Origin: Epithemia pelagica | Lineage: Eukaryota; Bacillariophyta; Bacillariophyceae; Surirellales; Surirellaceae | Assembly (NCBI GenBank): GCA_946965045.2 | Contig: OX337241.1 | Span: 1,736,001 to 1,800,000, forward strand | Reading direction: 5' to 3' | Length of the DNA stretch: 64,000 nucleotides | In this document: piece by piece, positions 40,190 through 50,621 of the stretch | Numbering within the stretch: position 1 is the stretch's first letter | How the letters are laid out: the number at the start of each line of letters is the position of its first letter | Position numbers and translations under genes: made by a program | The notes under the pieces: model-generated | Database searches by the model: none | What the model was told of the DNA's origin: nothing | The model's input: only the letters and a program-made list of their open reading frames with translations

Positions 40190-43100
40190 CTGATTGTTGG
40201 GTCATCGTGTAGCCTCGTACCTCCTCCCATCCCTCCTCCTCGTTTGTCCAGAACTCCAAACCTCAAGACGTCCCCAAACGATGACCCTCACGCTTCCTCT
40301 CAAATTCCCAAAGATCCCTCCGACCTCTTCCTAGCATCCTTCCCCAAGACTCCACTCCCTCAACCGATGTTTAATCCGTTGTCAAGTTCCTCCTTCCTCA
40401 TCCCACCCACGAACCTCCCCGATCTAGCCCTCGATCCGGTCAAGCCTTCATCCAAAAATCCCTTCCTTTCCCTCTCCCATACTTCGAACGTTGATATACC
40501 TTCGAAACCAAAATCCATTACCTTCTCCGATGCCTTCGACCTCTTTCCTTTTGACCCCTCCCTTCCTCCTATCGAACGCATTCTACCATCCGACGAAACA
40601 GATCAATCCATAGTCCGACCGATCCAGATTCCCAATCCTACCCTCCCCAACCTTCTCCCTCAGAATAAGTTGATTATGTCTTCCATCCACCAAGCCGCAG
40701 TCGAATCGAGCCGCCCTCCTTCTATCCTCAAGTCCGATCCCACTACCTCTCCGATCGAACAATCTCCAGTTGGTCCTCCACTACCGGGTTATTCCACTCC
40801 GAACATCACCTCAAACACCAGTGGTAAACCCCTAGAGAGGAACCTCGACCGGCTTCGTACCAACCTTCTCGAAAATCAACAAATTCTTGGTAAGTCCCCA
40901 GATTGTAACGTCAATCGCCCATACCTCCCAAATCGAGTCAGCGAACTGTTCCCAGTACGGATTTCGATTCCTCCCCTACCTCCTCCGACACACCCATTGA
41001 ACCTTCAAACTATCCTCGACATCTTCCATTCCTCAACACCGACACCAAAAGCATTTCCCTTTGTTCACGAACGCTCCGCCCAAGCGGCCAAGTTCAACTC
41101 CAACCTCATCGCCACCTTCGACTATGATCTCAAGAAGACGTTCGACGCCTTCCCGGGCACGACCATCAGCCCGGGCTCTGAATTCCGACCAGTTCCCATC
41201 CTCCGCCCACTCCTCCAAGGCCACCCATTCTGGCCCAAAATCGAGCACGATCTGACCGAAGGAGCAACATACACGTTTAAACGACCACACATAGAAGACT
41301 TCGACCGTACCGCAGAGAATGAAGCGCTGATAGAATACGGTAACCACAGCTCCGCCAAGAAACGACCAAAGGCACTAATCAAGGTGAGCCAAAAAGACAC
41401 CGACCACGGATGGGCCTTCCCCATCACCTTTGATTGCGCTCGAAAACTCAAAGGCGGATGGTTCGGGCCCCTTGGTGTAGCTCAACATCATGGTATCACC
41501 GAGACTGGCGACATTGTCCTGAAGGACCGACTCGCCCACGATCAAACCTTCTCGACGGGTATCGCCCCATCCCTCAACTTGGCCGTCGACGACAGCAACG
41601 ACATCGAGTTAGTCTATGGCTGGTGCATTGAGAGATTGATGCACCAGATTGTCGCCCTCCGAATCGAATTACCACAAACGAGGATACTCATTTGTAAATT
41701 TGATTGGGGCGCAGCCTATCGTCGCATCAACGGCGACGGAACCTTAGCCGCCAACGCTCTGACGACGGACGCCTCCGGAGAATTCGCAAACGTGCTGAGT
41801 CGCCTCTCCTTCGGAGGCAAAACACACCCCGCAATGTTCTCCCTCTTCTCGGAGACAGCATGCGATTTGTGCAACGATCTGACGGAGTTTGAGGAATGGG
41901 ACCATACGGTCTGCATCTCCCCACTACAACGACTGATGGGAGACCCAGTTCGACTCCCAGACGAAATCCCCTTCGCCCCCGGACTTCCACTCATCGTAGA
42001 CGTCCCACCCAAGCCCGATGGCTCAACCGACGTGTATCTAGACGATATGATACAGCTGTTTGCCGACATGGACGACATTGTCCCACGCGCGTCCGCCATT
42101 GTTCCCCTCGTTCTGCACCTTTTGGTCCGACCGAACCAACCCGACGAAGAACCAATATTGCGGACTGATATCCTCGCAGAAGACAAGATGAAGGCCGAAG
42201 GAAGTCCCAGCGAGATCATGCGCGTATTGGGTTGGGAATTCGACACCCGACGCATGTTGATTCGCCTTCCCGACGAAAAATTCCTCAATTGGAGCAAAAA
42301 TGTGAAACACCTGGCTGACCCCAAAACCAAACGTACGTCATTCCAAGAGCTCGAATCTACGGTGGGGAAACTGCTTCATGCAAGCAAAGGCATCCCACTC
42401 GCCCGCTATTTCCTTCAACGGATCCGCACATACGTCACCAACTTGATTCGAGACTTTAACAAGAAACCAGACAGACCCCCACCGACTTCTTCAGACGAAT
42501 CGTCGGTAGACTCCCATACCCCATCCGACGACGACTCCACAGGGTCCGCGAGCAGTTCCAACTCCAGGGGACGGCGGCCCAAACCATGGTACCGATACCA
42601 CATTCCCCAGTACGTAAAAGAAGACTTGACCGTCTGGGTCGACCTACTCAAACGCGCCAACGATGGCGTTAGCTTCAATCTCCTCACCTGCCGGATCCCC
42701 ACAAACATACTTCTGGCCGACGCCTGCCCACTCGGCATGGGCGGATACTCAATCAAGTCCGGCACGGCCTGGCAACTCGAGCTCGACCCCGAAGTATACG
42801 AAATGGCCGGCGATCCATCAGACCTCCAAATCGATCAAACCCTGGCTGCATCCCCCAACTTAAAATTGTCGAACAATCTCTTTGAATACATCGCCCAAGT
42901 CGTAACGATATGGCTCGAGTGCCTCCATGACGACGTTGAAGACCTCGGCTCAGTGCTTTGCCTTTCGGACAACAGCTCAGCCATTGGCTGGATCCACCGT
43001 GCGTCGTTCGCAGCGGACCAACCACTACACCGACGAGTTTCGGAAAAACTCGTAAACCTCACCCTCTCCCACCGATTTTCGATCCACGCCGAACATGTAC

Positions 43101-43300
43101 CCGGCAAGAAAAACGTAGTCTCCGACTACCTGTCTCGTAAATTCGACCTCTCACCCCCTGATCTCACTGCCTCCATTCACAACCTCTTCCCCTCACAGAT
43201 ACCGAAGAATTTTCAAGTCTCCCCCTTACCACAAGAAATAAAATGCTGGATCTCCTCGGTCGCGCCGCCGCGACAAGGATCTTCTTCGGAAAAGTGGAAT
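40190..43300 (+). CDS. RT-RNase H of the YR retrotransposon
   Basis: Pol is in the same frame as Gag and separated from it by a single TGA (40187-40189) followed by CTG. No in-frame ATG occurs until 40367, so readthrough or internal initiation is possible. Residues before the RT are Pro/Ser-rich. RT motifs include FDCARKLKGG, CKFDWGAAYRRI, THPAMFSLFSE and the catalytic VYLDDMIQL. RNase H follows with LLADACPLGMGGYS, LCLSDNSSAIGWIH and HVPGKKNVVSDYLSR. The conserved end lies near VSPLPQEIKCWI (about 43240). The frame happens to remain open to 43966 but there it overlaps the recombinase gene, so the real end of Pol is uncertain. In DIRS-type elements this enzyme copies element RNA into a circular DNA intermediate. 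Confidence 0.82.
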
Positions 43301-44672
43301 CTTCACTCGAGGCAAGCGACCGAACCTGGCGGAGATGGCTCGGACACTTGCGACTCCTCAACATGGACGACGACCCCTTTTTGGACAAAATCACGTCCAT
43401 TCAAGGACGTCTCACCGTCGTCGCTACCTTCCTCCAGCGACTCCAGGACGGCGACTTCAACCGACGAACGTGCATCGGACCGCTTCGTGCAACAACTATT
43501 GACAAGGCCATTGGCAAGCTGGCGGCGACTTTCTGGCGTCACAACCGGCAGAGCCCCGCCCACCTCCAAGGTTGCAACACCTACCACCCTTTTCTCGCCT
43601 CGCTCAAGAAAGGGTGGAAGAACCTCGACCCACCCGAGCACCGACAGAAGGCAATCACCCCCTCGCATCTTCGCCACCTTTGGAAGAAAGCCTGTGAGAC
43701 GAAAAGCTCCTCCCACCCCACCCCGACGACGCAATCGAAACTCGGCGACAACGACAAGCCCACCACCACACGGCACAACCAGACCACAACACCGAGATAC
43801 GAGACGTCCTCCTTCACCGCCTGCAATGCCGACCTCCTCGGCGGCGGCTACTTCTTCGCGTGCAGGAGCTGTGAAAATTCAACAGTCAAACAGCGAGGAA
43901 AAACAAAACTCCTCACAATCGCCAACATCACCTTCGGGCGCTGCGATAAGACACGATCGAAGATAGACGTCTGCGACGAAAACTTCTACTCCGAAGCACA
44001 TTACGTCTCGATCACCTTCATCAGCCAAAAACATGACCTCCCACACGAAACCAGGACGCAAAGCAAGACAACCGATCCAATCCTGTGCCCGGTAAAAATT
44101 TGGGGCCGAATCTTACGACGAATATACCACCACCGTCCTGACGCACCCCCAGACACACCGGTGAATTGCTGGTTTCCTCCTTCCACACCAACCAACCCAC
44201 ACCCTTCTCCACGATTCATCCGCGCCGAAGACAGCTTAAAATTGCTCCGCGAGACTTGCGTCGACCCAGTATCGAACAACCACTCTTCGGGTACCAACCT
44301 CGAGACATCGGCACCCACTCAATAAGATCGGGAGCCGCAATGGCCTTGTTCCTCTCGCCGGGCATCTCCGTCCTCCGCATCATGATCCTGGGACGCTGGC
44401 AGTCCGCCGCCTTTATGCGCTACATACGACCACAGGTCATGGAATGGACGGCGGGCATGTCGGTGGCAATGCTCAACACACCAGACTTCAAGCACGCAGA
44501 CCCAACTGGCGTCCCCGACGACCCCAATAACCCAACATCCCAGCTCAGCTTCGCAGACATCGAGACCATCCAACAAAACATGGAACATGCAATAGATTCT
44601 CCCGAAGAGATAACCTTCAATGGCTCTGTGCGAACTGACTCCTTCGACCGACAACTGAACCTAAGATTCTAA
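43243..44672 (+). pseudogene. Tyrosine recombinase of the YR retrotransposon, frameshifted
   Basis: The frame opens at ATG 43243, overlapping the end of Pol in another phase. It begins LDLLGRAAATRIFFGKV and includes YFFACRSCENS, whose Arg is the likely first catalytic Arg. It runs to about 44270, where one base appears lost (PVS / EQPLFGY). The correct reading then continues in another frame to 44672. That part carries the rest of the active site: GTHSIRSGAAMALFLS (His and second Arg) and LGRWQSAAFMRYIRP (Tyr nucleophile). The enzyme class integrates circular DNA by strand exchange and leaves no target duplication. As written the gene is broken; correction of one base would restore a single frame, so a sequencing indel is an alternative to true decay. 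Confidence 0.8.
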
Positions 44673-44729
44673 GATCCAAGATTGACAGCCGAATTCCAAG
44701 TCAGTCGCTCTTCTTCATGTTCAATGGTG

Positions 44730-44875
44730 TTGGGAGCCATCTCGGTTTCCCTCTGGGCCTTTACGGCAACTTGCTCTCTCCCTCTAGCAAGTTCCTCTAG
44801 CTCGACAACAAACCTAGAGGCCGCATCTCAGGAACATAGCGTCGTCAGGATGGGTTCGTTGGGTTCTACCCATCG
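44730..44875 (+). repeat. Split direct repeat B1 (146 bp)
   Basis: This runs from ttgggagccatctcgg to ctacccatcg, 57 bp after the recombinase stop, and is identical by eye to B2 and B3. Its end joins directly to A2. Confidence 0.92.
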
Positions 44876-45082
44876 TTGCCAGTCCTAAACGAGCGCGACG
44901 TGGTGAGGGCGCAAGCCCTGCGCATGACGGACGCGAGGACACGGAACGAGACCGCGCTCCGCCCAAAGACACAAGATCGATCGACAAGGAGAGTGCTCAC
45001 AATCTTTGGTTTGCGCAGAGTCTCAAGCCATCACTCGTTGTGACCTGAGAAGCAGGTTCCTAGCTTAGTTGCCTAATCAAAA
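44876..45082 (+). repeat. Split direct repeat A2 (207 bp)
   Basis: Copy of A1, abutting B1. The B1-A2 junction is the sequence expected at the circle junction of the element. Confidence 0.92.
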
Positions 45083-45100
45083 ATAACCCCATACCCGCCC

Positions 45101-45246
45101 TTGGGAGCCATCTCGGTTTCCCTCTGGGCCTTTACGGCAACTTGCTCTCTCCCTCTAGCAAGTTCCTCTAGCTCGACAACAAACCTAGAGGCCGCATCTC
45201 AGGAACATAGCGTCGTCAGGATGGGTTCGTTGGGTTCTACCCATCG
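45101..45246 (+). repeat. Split direct repeat B2 (146 bp)
   Basis: Copy of B1, separated from A2 by the 18-bp linker ataaccccatacccgccc (45083-45100). Confidence 0.92.
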
Positions 45247-45453
45247 TTGCCAGTCCTAAACGAGCGCGACGTGGTGAGGGCGCAAGCCCTGCGCATGACG
45301 GACGCGAGGACACGGAACGAGACCGCGCTCCGCCCAAAGACACAAGATCGATCGACAAGGAGAGTGCTCACAATCTTTGGTTTGCGCAGAGTCTCAAGCC
45401 ATCACTCGTTGTGACCTGAGAAGCAGGTTCCTAGCTTAGTTGCCTAATCAAAA
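45247..45453 (+). repeat. Extra repeat A3 (207 bp)
   Basis: Third copy of block A. Together with the linker 45454-45471 and B3 it forms a second 371-bp A-linker-B unit in tandem. Confidence 0.92.
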
Positions 45454-45471
45454 ATAACCCCATACCCGCCC

Positions 45472-45617
45472 TTGGGAGCCATCTCGGTTTCCCTCTGGGC
45501 CTTTACGGCAACTTGCTCTCTCCCTCTAGCAAGTTCCTCTAGCTCGACAACAAACCTAGAGGCCGCATCTCAGGAACATAGCGTCGTCAGGATGGGTTCG
45601 TTGGGTTCTACCCATCG
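45472..45617 (+). repeat. Extra repeat B3 (146 bp), right end of the element
   Basis: Third copy of block B, ending ctacccatcg. Sequence then diverges into host DNA (catccttgcgag), so this marks the right boundary. Confidence 0.9.
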
Positions 45618-45780
45618 CATCCTTGCGAGTGCGACTGACGTCCGCCAAGGCCCATAAAAAGTTCTTGGGGTCTGCGCCATGCGCGATTTTTGTCGCTGCA
45701 AGATCTGTTGTTTAGGTAGACTTGTCAGAGGGCCAAACGAGACTTGAGTTGCTATTCCCTAGAGGTAGATATGTTCCAGC

Positions 45781-47187
45781 ATGAATAAGAAGGATAACAC
45801 AAAGACAAACGATGAAGATCGATTTGAGTATAGTGCCGACATGGATTCCAACGTTGCATGGTGGAAACATTTACCCATTGGATCGGAACACATTATTCGT
45901 GAAATTGCTGCTGAACGGATACTACATGAATTGCTGGACAAGGTCAATAAACGAGATTCTGTTGAGTACAATGTAATTCGAAATGTCGTACAAGAATTCC
46001 CTGGAACATGCTACAAAACGTACGAGTTCCAATGGGAGGACGGAACGAGTCGACACTTGATGCCCTTGGCCATGATTTGTTGTTTGTGTCCCCCACTCGA
46101 AACGGTTCAAGCAGTCTACAAGGCTAATCCAGGAGCCATTCTAGTTCAAGAACCATACAAACAAGCGTTGCCCTTTCATTTGGTCTCGGCATTTGAAGCA
46201 TCGGTTAATGTGGTGGAGTTTATTTACTCCAAACACAAGAGTGCCATTGCCACGGAACGGAACGACGGTGTTTATCCCATTCATTTGGCTTGTGGCTTTT
46301 ACTTGGGCGATCCCTCCGTCTTGAATTTCTTGCTGCGTCAATATCCTCAAGGCGCCAGCAAGGTGTGCACTGTGATTGAATGGTCTCCCCTCCATTCCGC
46401 CTGTCATGGCGGCGTTTCGCATGTACCCATCTTGGAGCGACTTCATCAATTAGAGCCAACCATGATCAATCGACGAGACAAACATGGAAGAACACCCCTT
46501 CATTTGGCCTGTCGATCGAACAAGGGAAATGGGGCAGTGGTCAAGTTTCTGGTGCGTACCGCTCCTGCCAATATCAATGTTCGAGACACTTTGGAATGGT
46601 GGACCCCACTCTTCTTGGCCTGTGTGTATCAACCGCCATCTGTCATTCAAGCACTACTGGAAGTGGTCGACATTAGCACCATTCGGACAACCGATGCTCG
46701 AACAGGGGACACTTTGTTGCATTGGGCCTCCATGGGGAATCACCAGCATCCGGAATCAATCGAGTTTCTGGCGCAACGATTTCCTCACATGTTGCTTCAA
46801 CAAACCACTGACAATGCTCAAGCCACACCACTTTGTCGAGCAGTAGAACATGGGGCACCCCTCGAAACGATTCGAATCCTCATTCAATATGGTCCTCGAG
46901 CCTTGTTTGTAGACAATGGAGCTGGACTACGTCCCTTGCTTGCGGCCAAAGCCAATGGGAACTACAATGACCATCACCGATCCCTATCGGCGGGCGTTTT
47001 GTCCTTTCGCGGAGGGAGACGACGAACCGCAGCGGCCGCCACCACGGCAAATCTGGTAGAGTCTGTCAACCGGAACAGCAGTAATTATACAAAGGAATTG
47101 GTGGAGCTGTTGAAGCAGTCGGAGAAGACGCACCGGGCCTGTGCCCATCCAAACCCTTTGTGGGGATTTACCAGTAGAGGTAGCTAA
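45781..47187 (+). CDS. Ankyrin-repeat protein
   Basis: This intronless 468-residue protein starts at ATG 45781. Residues about 70-390 hold ankyrin-like repeats, for example SPLHSACHGGVSHVPILERL, TPLHLACRSNKGNGAVVKFL, TPLFLACVYQPPSVIQALLE and TLLHWASMGNHQHPESIEFL. Ankyrin stacks mediate protein-protein contacts. This long single-exon style is very common in diatoms and its partners are unknown. The N-terminus (KKDNTKTNDEDRFEY) is charged, and the C-terminus carries an Arg/Ala-rich stretch with no further domain. No membrane segment is seen. The start lies 163 bp from the end of the YR retrotransposon, so its promoter may border or include transposon sequence. Confidence 0.85.
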   Translation: MNKKDNTKTNDEDRFEYSADMDSNVAWWKHLPIGSEHIIREIAAERILHELLDKVNKRDSVEYNVIRNVVQEFPGTCYKTYEFQWEDGTSRHLMPLAMICCLCPPLETVQAVYKANPGAILVQEPYKQALPFHLVSAFEASVNVVEFIYSKHKSAIATERNDGVYPIHLACGFYLGDPSVLNFLLRQYPQGASKVCTVIEWSPLHSACHGGVSHVPILERLHQLEPTMINRRDKHGRTPLHLACRSNKGNGAVVKFLVRTAPANINVRDTLEWWTPLFLACVYQPPSVIQALLEVVDISTIRTTDARTGDTLLHWASMGNHQHPESIEFLAQRFPHMLLQQTTDNAQATPLCRAVEHGAPLETIRILIQYGPRALFVDNGAGLRPLLAAKANGNYNDHHRSLSAGVLSFRGGRRRTAAAATTANLVESVNRNSSNYTKELVELLKQSEKTHRACAHPNPLWGFTSRGS

Positions 47188-47424
47188 GGGCTCTTAGAAA
47201 CTGTCCTGGTGGTACTCCGAAATGAAACAGAGCACTCCATTCTTTGTTTCTACCGATCTTTCATGCTTAAGAGCGACAGAGAATATTCTACTTGTTGAAC
47301 TAGGTAATCTCGTCACATCACCATTGATTTTCAAAACCTTACTTCATGTACTGTATCTGTATCCTATAGCATTATATATGTGTTTAGCGTACTTGTATTT
47401 CATCCAGTGTGCCTGTTTTTGTTG

Positions 47425-48315
47425 TTACACCAACGAAAAGCGCTTTCGAGTGGAGCATGACAGGGAGCTAGACTTTTTGCGTGACGACGACGAGGCGGAC
47501 AACGACCTTCGTGGTTGTGATTGTTGTTTGGATGAATGTTTTTGTTGTTCCTGACGTGGGAGTCTTTGTTGTGGTGCTCGATTTCGTGAACGACCGCGTG
47601 GATGTTGCTGTTCAAATGTTTCCACAGAGGGGAAGTCGCACGTATAAATCCACCCGCCCATGGTCCAATAGTAGAATAACGATGATGACAAGGCCGTTGT
47701 GTTTCCGTCCAGTGGAGACAGGGTTTCAGATACAAAACCAGCGGCCGACGTTGTTCCATGGACCGAATGATAATGCACCGTGACTCCACCAAAGTGGACA
47801 CCCATGAGGGTCCGGCAGGCCATGGGAGTTACAGTACTTGGTGATGATGGTGATTTCTTGAGCGCACTTTTCCGTTTCGTTTTTCTACCGGACAATCCTT
47901 CCAAGAAGGAATACTCGCCAAGACTCTCTTCGGCCGTTGCCACTGTGGATAAGCTATGTAACGATGTGTTGCTATCGCACCTTCTCATGTCACCGCTCTC
48001 CGAGTTGTCCTTGAAGTCCCTAGAAGAATCTTTCGGACTACCAAGAACTTTCTTTTTGCTCTTTGTTTTAGTTACTCCTTTTGATTTGGAGCGAAAGTGA
48101 TCGCCACGAGCTTGAGTTCGTCCACCGCGAGACAAATCATCAACGTCGTCTTCATCGTCATCTTCGGGACGAAGATGATAAAGGGAGCTCGGAACATGTA
48201 AGAGATGCAACATTCGAGGTCTTGCAGAAGACTGGGAAGAAGAAGATGATGATGAAGATAAAGATGATCTTTGTTCCACAGTTCCACCACTTCCAATCGA
48301 CTGTAGCGTCCACAT
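47425..48315 (-). CDS. VHYH-motif family protein, member 4 (divergent)
   Basis: A 296-residue minus-strand frame from ATG 48315. The family block VHFGGVTVHYHSVHG is clear, but the GPPLALG part is replaced by an unrelated hydrophobic segment (SSLFYYWTMGGWIYTCDF). The N-terminus has a Ser run and DDDEDDVDDL. The C-terminus is Arg/Gln/Ser-rich. Members 1-3 lie 11-16 kb away on the other strand, separated by the YR retrotransposon. Function is unknown. Confidence 0.6.
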   Translation of the reverse strand: MWTLQSIGSGGTVEQRSSLSSSSSSSSQSSARPRMLHLLHVPSSLYHLRPEDDDEDDVDDLSRGGRTQARGDHFRSKSKGVTKTKSKKKVLGSPKDSSRDFKDNSESGDMRRCDSNTSLHSLSTVATAEESLGEYSFLEGLSGRKTKRKSALKKSPSSPSTVTPMACRTLMGVHFGGVTVHYHSVHGTTSAAGFVSETLSPLDGNTTALSSSLFYYWTMGGWIYTCDFPSVETFEQQHPRGRSRNRAPQQRLPRQEQQKHSSKQQSQPRRSLSASSSSRKKSSSLSCSTRKRFSLV

Positions 48316-49273
48316 GTTTCTTCAACGTAAATCGAGAAGACAATCGGAATGATGGAGAAATGGGCCTTTTTTCAAAATATTTCTACCTTCGCCCTCTCCT
48401 GTTTTTCTCGCTCTTTGCTTTGACGTTTTGTTACTCCAACACGAGGTCGCGAACTACGGTTTCCAAATCCATTGGTTGCATGTCTTATTTCGTGGTTATG
48501 AAATCTGGTCGTTGTTGCGATCGCGTGGCAACAAAACCACATGGCCGCATCGCTCGTGCTTGGTCTTCTTTTGGACTGGAAAAGAGCCGTTAAACCTTTG
48601 TACATAATTTTGAGGGACATTTCCTGTCGTGAGAAGCGCGCCGACGAGGCAAGGAAGATGCTATAGTGCATATTAGTTCTTACTCGTACATAAATTACAA
48701 TAGTGAAATATATATGTGTCAAATTGTACTCCCCATGAAAGGTCATTTATTCATAACAGCGTGCGCCAACCGCAACCATCACCGACCAACACAAACAACT
48801 TCTACTCCTCCGAGACAATCATCTGGTGTCGATAATGCGGTTATTCAATGTGGTAGTGGTTACGAAGGATAGAGTTTATGGTATCCACGACCCCCGACCC
48901 AAAATTTCGGGCCTTGATCTTGTTGGGTGGCCGGACCACCAAAATTATCCAGTCGGGCACGGATAAGCGCGTACGAAACATCAACCAGGCCTTTAAATGT
49001 AAATATCAAGCCTGTCCTTCCAGTACCGATTCCAACCGGTTTGTAGACAGGCTCGCGACGGAGTGACGCGGCGGAGGAAGATTTCCCTCCACGAAATTCT
49101 CATACGTGCGACTTCCGCGTCTCGATGATTCTCATTGTTGGCTCTTGAGATTGAGACATGGGAAAATGAAACGATGAGATGTGTCCGTTGTCTGTGTCCA
49201 TGTCGTCTTTCTCTCATACTCCAGAATAGCCTTGGAAGACACTGTCGAGTACAGAGCACAAGCTGGTATTGGC
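48316..49273. other. Intergenic region, nothing firm
   Basis: This 958-bp stretch is between divergent genes and should contain both promoters. A 62-codon frame at 48878-49066 (ATG start) is present but matches nothing I know. In-frame stops just upstream of 49181 limit the next gene's start. Confidence 0.4.
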
Positions 49274-50350
49274 ATGTCAAAGACACACACCAACCCCGAG
49301 AGAACCGACCATGAGGAGGGGACCACTCCTGATGAAGGTGACCAAAACAGAAAGTCCATTGTTTCGGATTCGTTTCTAGTGGAGAATGCAGTCTCCAACG
49401 ACGAGCTGATGGATCATGCGTTCGCATTGGTTCAGGAGGAAGTTCAATGGAGTGACATGTTCCACAAGGGTGGCCCGGTCCCACGCAAAGTGGCCATTCA
49501 AGGAGACATGAATCGCAGTTCGATGGTGGGTAGTGGTAATGAGACAATTCGCTTCGAGGAGCAACCCATCTACCGACATCCTACCGATGAACAACCGGCC
49601 CTGCAGGATTGGACACCGACTGTTCGTCGATTGCGCGATTGTGTCCAGGCGTGTACAGGCCAAGTGATCAATCATGCCCTGATTCAAATGTATCGCAATG
49701 GCGACGACTACATTTCTGAACATGCTGATAAAACTATTGATGTCCAGAGAGACAGTGCAATCTTCAACTTGTCATTGGGTGCGACTCGTACCTTGATGTT
49801 GAGACCCAAGCGAGAACAAGCCCATGGTGCCAAAACAGCTTTGCCTCGTGAGGCGATTCGAGTGCCCTTGCATCACGGATCCTTGTTTGGCTTGGGTTGG
49901 AAGACAAATCAGACAATGACGCATGAGATAAAACGAGACAAACGACACGAACGTGACAAGACTGCAAGGGAGTTGGATTTTCGGGGCTGTCGTATTTCAA
50001 TTACCTTTCGACATGTTGCTACATTTATGGTGCTGGTAAAAACTCGAACTACCTTCCATGCATCTCCGGTATTGTTTGGTCAAGGTGCCAAGAAGTACAA
50101 GACAAGAGCGCAAGCACTGGAAGCTGCGAAATTTGCGTTGTCTTGGCATAGAGACGAGGAGAGAACAAAATTAGATGAAGGAGATGACAAAGACAAACCG
50201 ATTCGGATGGGCGAATTGACTGCCTCAAACGATGGGAACGAGTCGGAACGTTTGCTGCAGGCTTTTTCCGAGGAAAATCGACGAGCAGACTTCGATTGGG
50301 AGCAAGCCTATGGAGATGGCTTTGATGTTATCAACATTCAAATTGTCTAA
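49274..50350 (+). CDS. AlkB-type 2-oxoglutarate/Fe(II) dioxygenase
   Basis: The product has 358 residues from ATG 49274, the first in-frame ATG after an upstream stop. The AlkB core is recognisable. VINHALIQMYRNGDDYISEH ends in the first iron His (150) with Asp 152 (HADKTID). FNLSLGATRTLMLRPK follows, then the second His at about 217 (MTHEIKRD). The 2-oxoglutarate-binding Arg pair is in GCRISITFR (240 and 246). A substrate-lid segment precedes the first His. The C-terminal 100 residues include FGQGAKKYKTRAQALEAAKFALSW, a small module attached to some fungal and algal AlkB homologues. Family members demethylate alkylated DNA, RNA or protein; the arrangement fits the ALKBH2/3 nucleic-acid repair type. 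The N-terminal 60 residues are acidic and probably disordered. Confidence 0.87.
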   Translation: MSKTHTNPERTDHEEGTTPDEGDQNRKSIVSDSFLVENAVSNDELMDHAFALVQEEVQWSDMFHKGGPVPRKVAIQGDMNRSSMVGSGNETIRFEEQPIYRHPTDEQPALQDWTPTVRRLRDCVQACTGQVINHALIQMYRNGDDYISEHADKTIDVQRDSAIFNLSLGATRTLMLRPKREQAHGAKTALPREAIRVPLHHGSLFGLGWKTNQTMTHEIKRDKRHERDKTARELDFRGCRISITFRHVATFMVLVKTRTTFHASPVLFGQGAKKYKTRAQALEAAKFALSWHRDEERTKLDEGDDKDKPIRMGELTASNDGNESERLLQAFSEENRRADFDWEQAYGDGFDVINIQIV

Positions 50351-50621
50351 ATAGGTCTGTCTCCACCATGATTCCGTGTTAGGCAGTTCGTATTTCGCAT
50401 CCGTAACTACCAATACTCTAATAAAAGTAGTACTCCTAGCAACGAAAGATAGGCAGGTCATCATCCCTGATGATTGATGATGTATCCCATTTTCGGTTCG
50501 TCACAATTACTCCTACGCTCCTAGGAGCTAGGAGTACCCGCCGCAAGATTATGCCTTAGCGCCTCGCGTGTCCTAGTTTTTGTCTTCTTCGTCATCGCTT
50601 CGCGATGTTGCGTCAACTTCA

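Larger units (their letters stand above)
36985..45617 (+). mobile_element. Tyrosine-recombinase retrotransposon with split direct repeats (DIRS/Ngaro/PAT type)
   Basis: The element is 8.6 kb with no LTRs of the usual kind. A 207-bp block A occurs at the left end (A1) and twice at the right end (A2, A3). A 146-bp block B occurs three times at the right end. The order is A1, genes, B1, A2, B2, A3, B3, with an 18-bp linker between A2-B2 and A3-B3. A1-B1-A2-B2 is the classic split-direct-repeat layout of Ngaro and PAT elements; the extra A-B unit is an added tandem copy. The genes encode Gag with a CCCH finger, RT-RNase H with YLDD, and a tyrosine recombinase with H-x-x-R and Tyr motifs. I see no differences among the A or B copies, so the structure is young. 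No target duplication is seen, as expected for recombinase-mediated insertion. Confidence 0.9.

Noticed and set aside
43300-43966. Continuation of the Pol frame of the YR element to 43966
   Set aside because: Composition becomes Pro/Arg/Thr-rich and unlike any domain, while the recombinase is clearly coded in another frame. It is probably open by chance, so Pol was ended near 43300.
48878-49066. 62-codon frame with ATG start upstream of the AlkB gene
   Set aside because: Too short, no recognisable motif and no splice link to the neighbouring gene.
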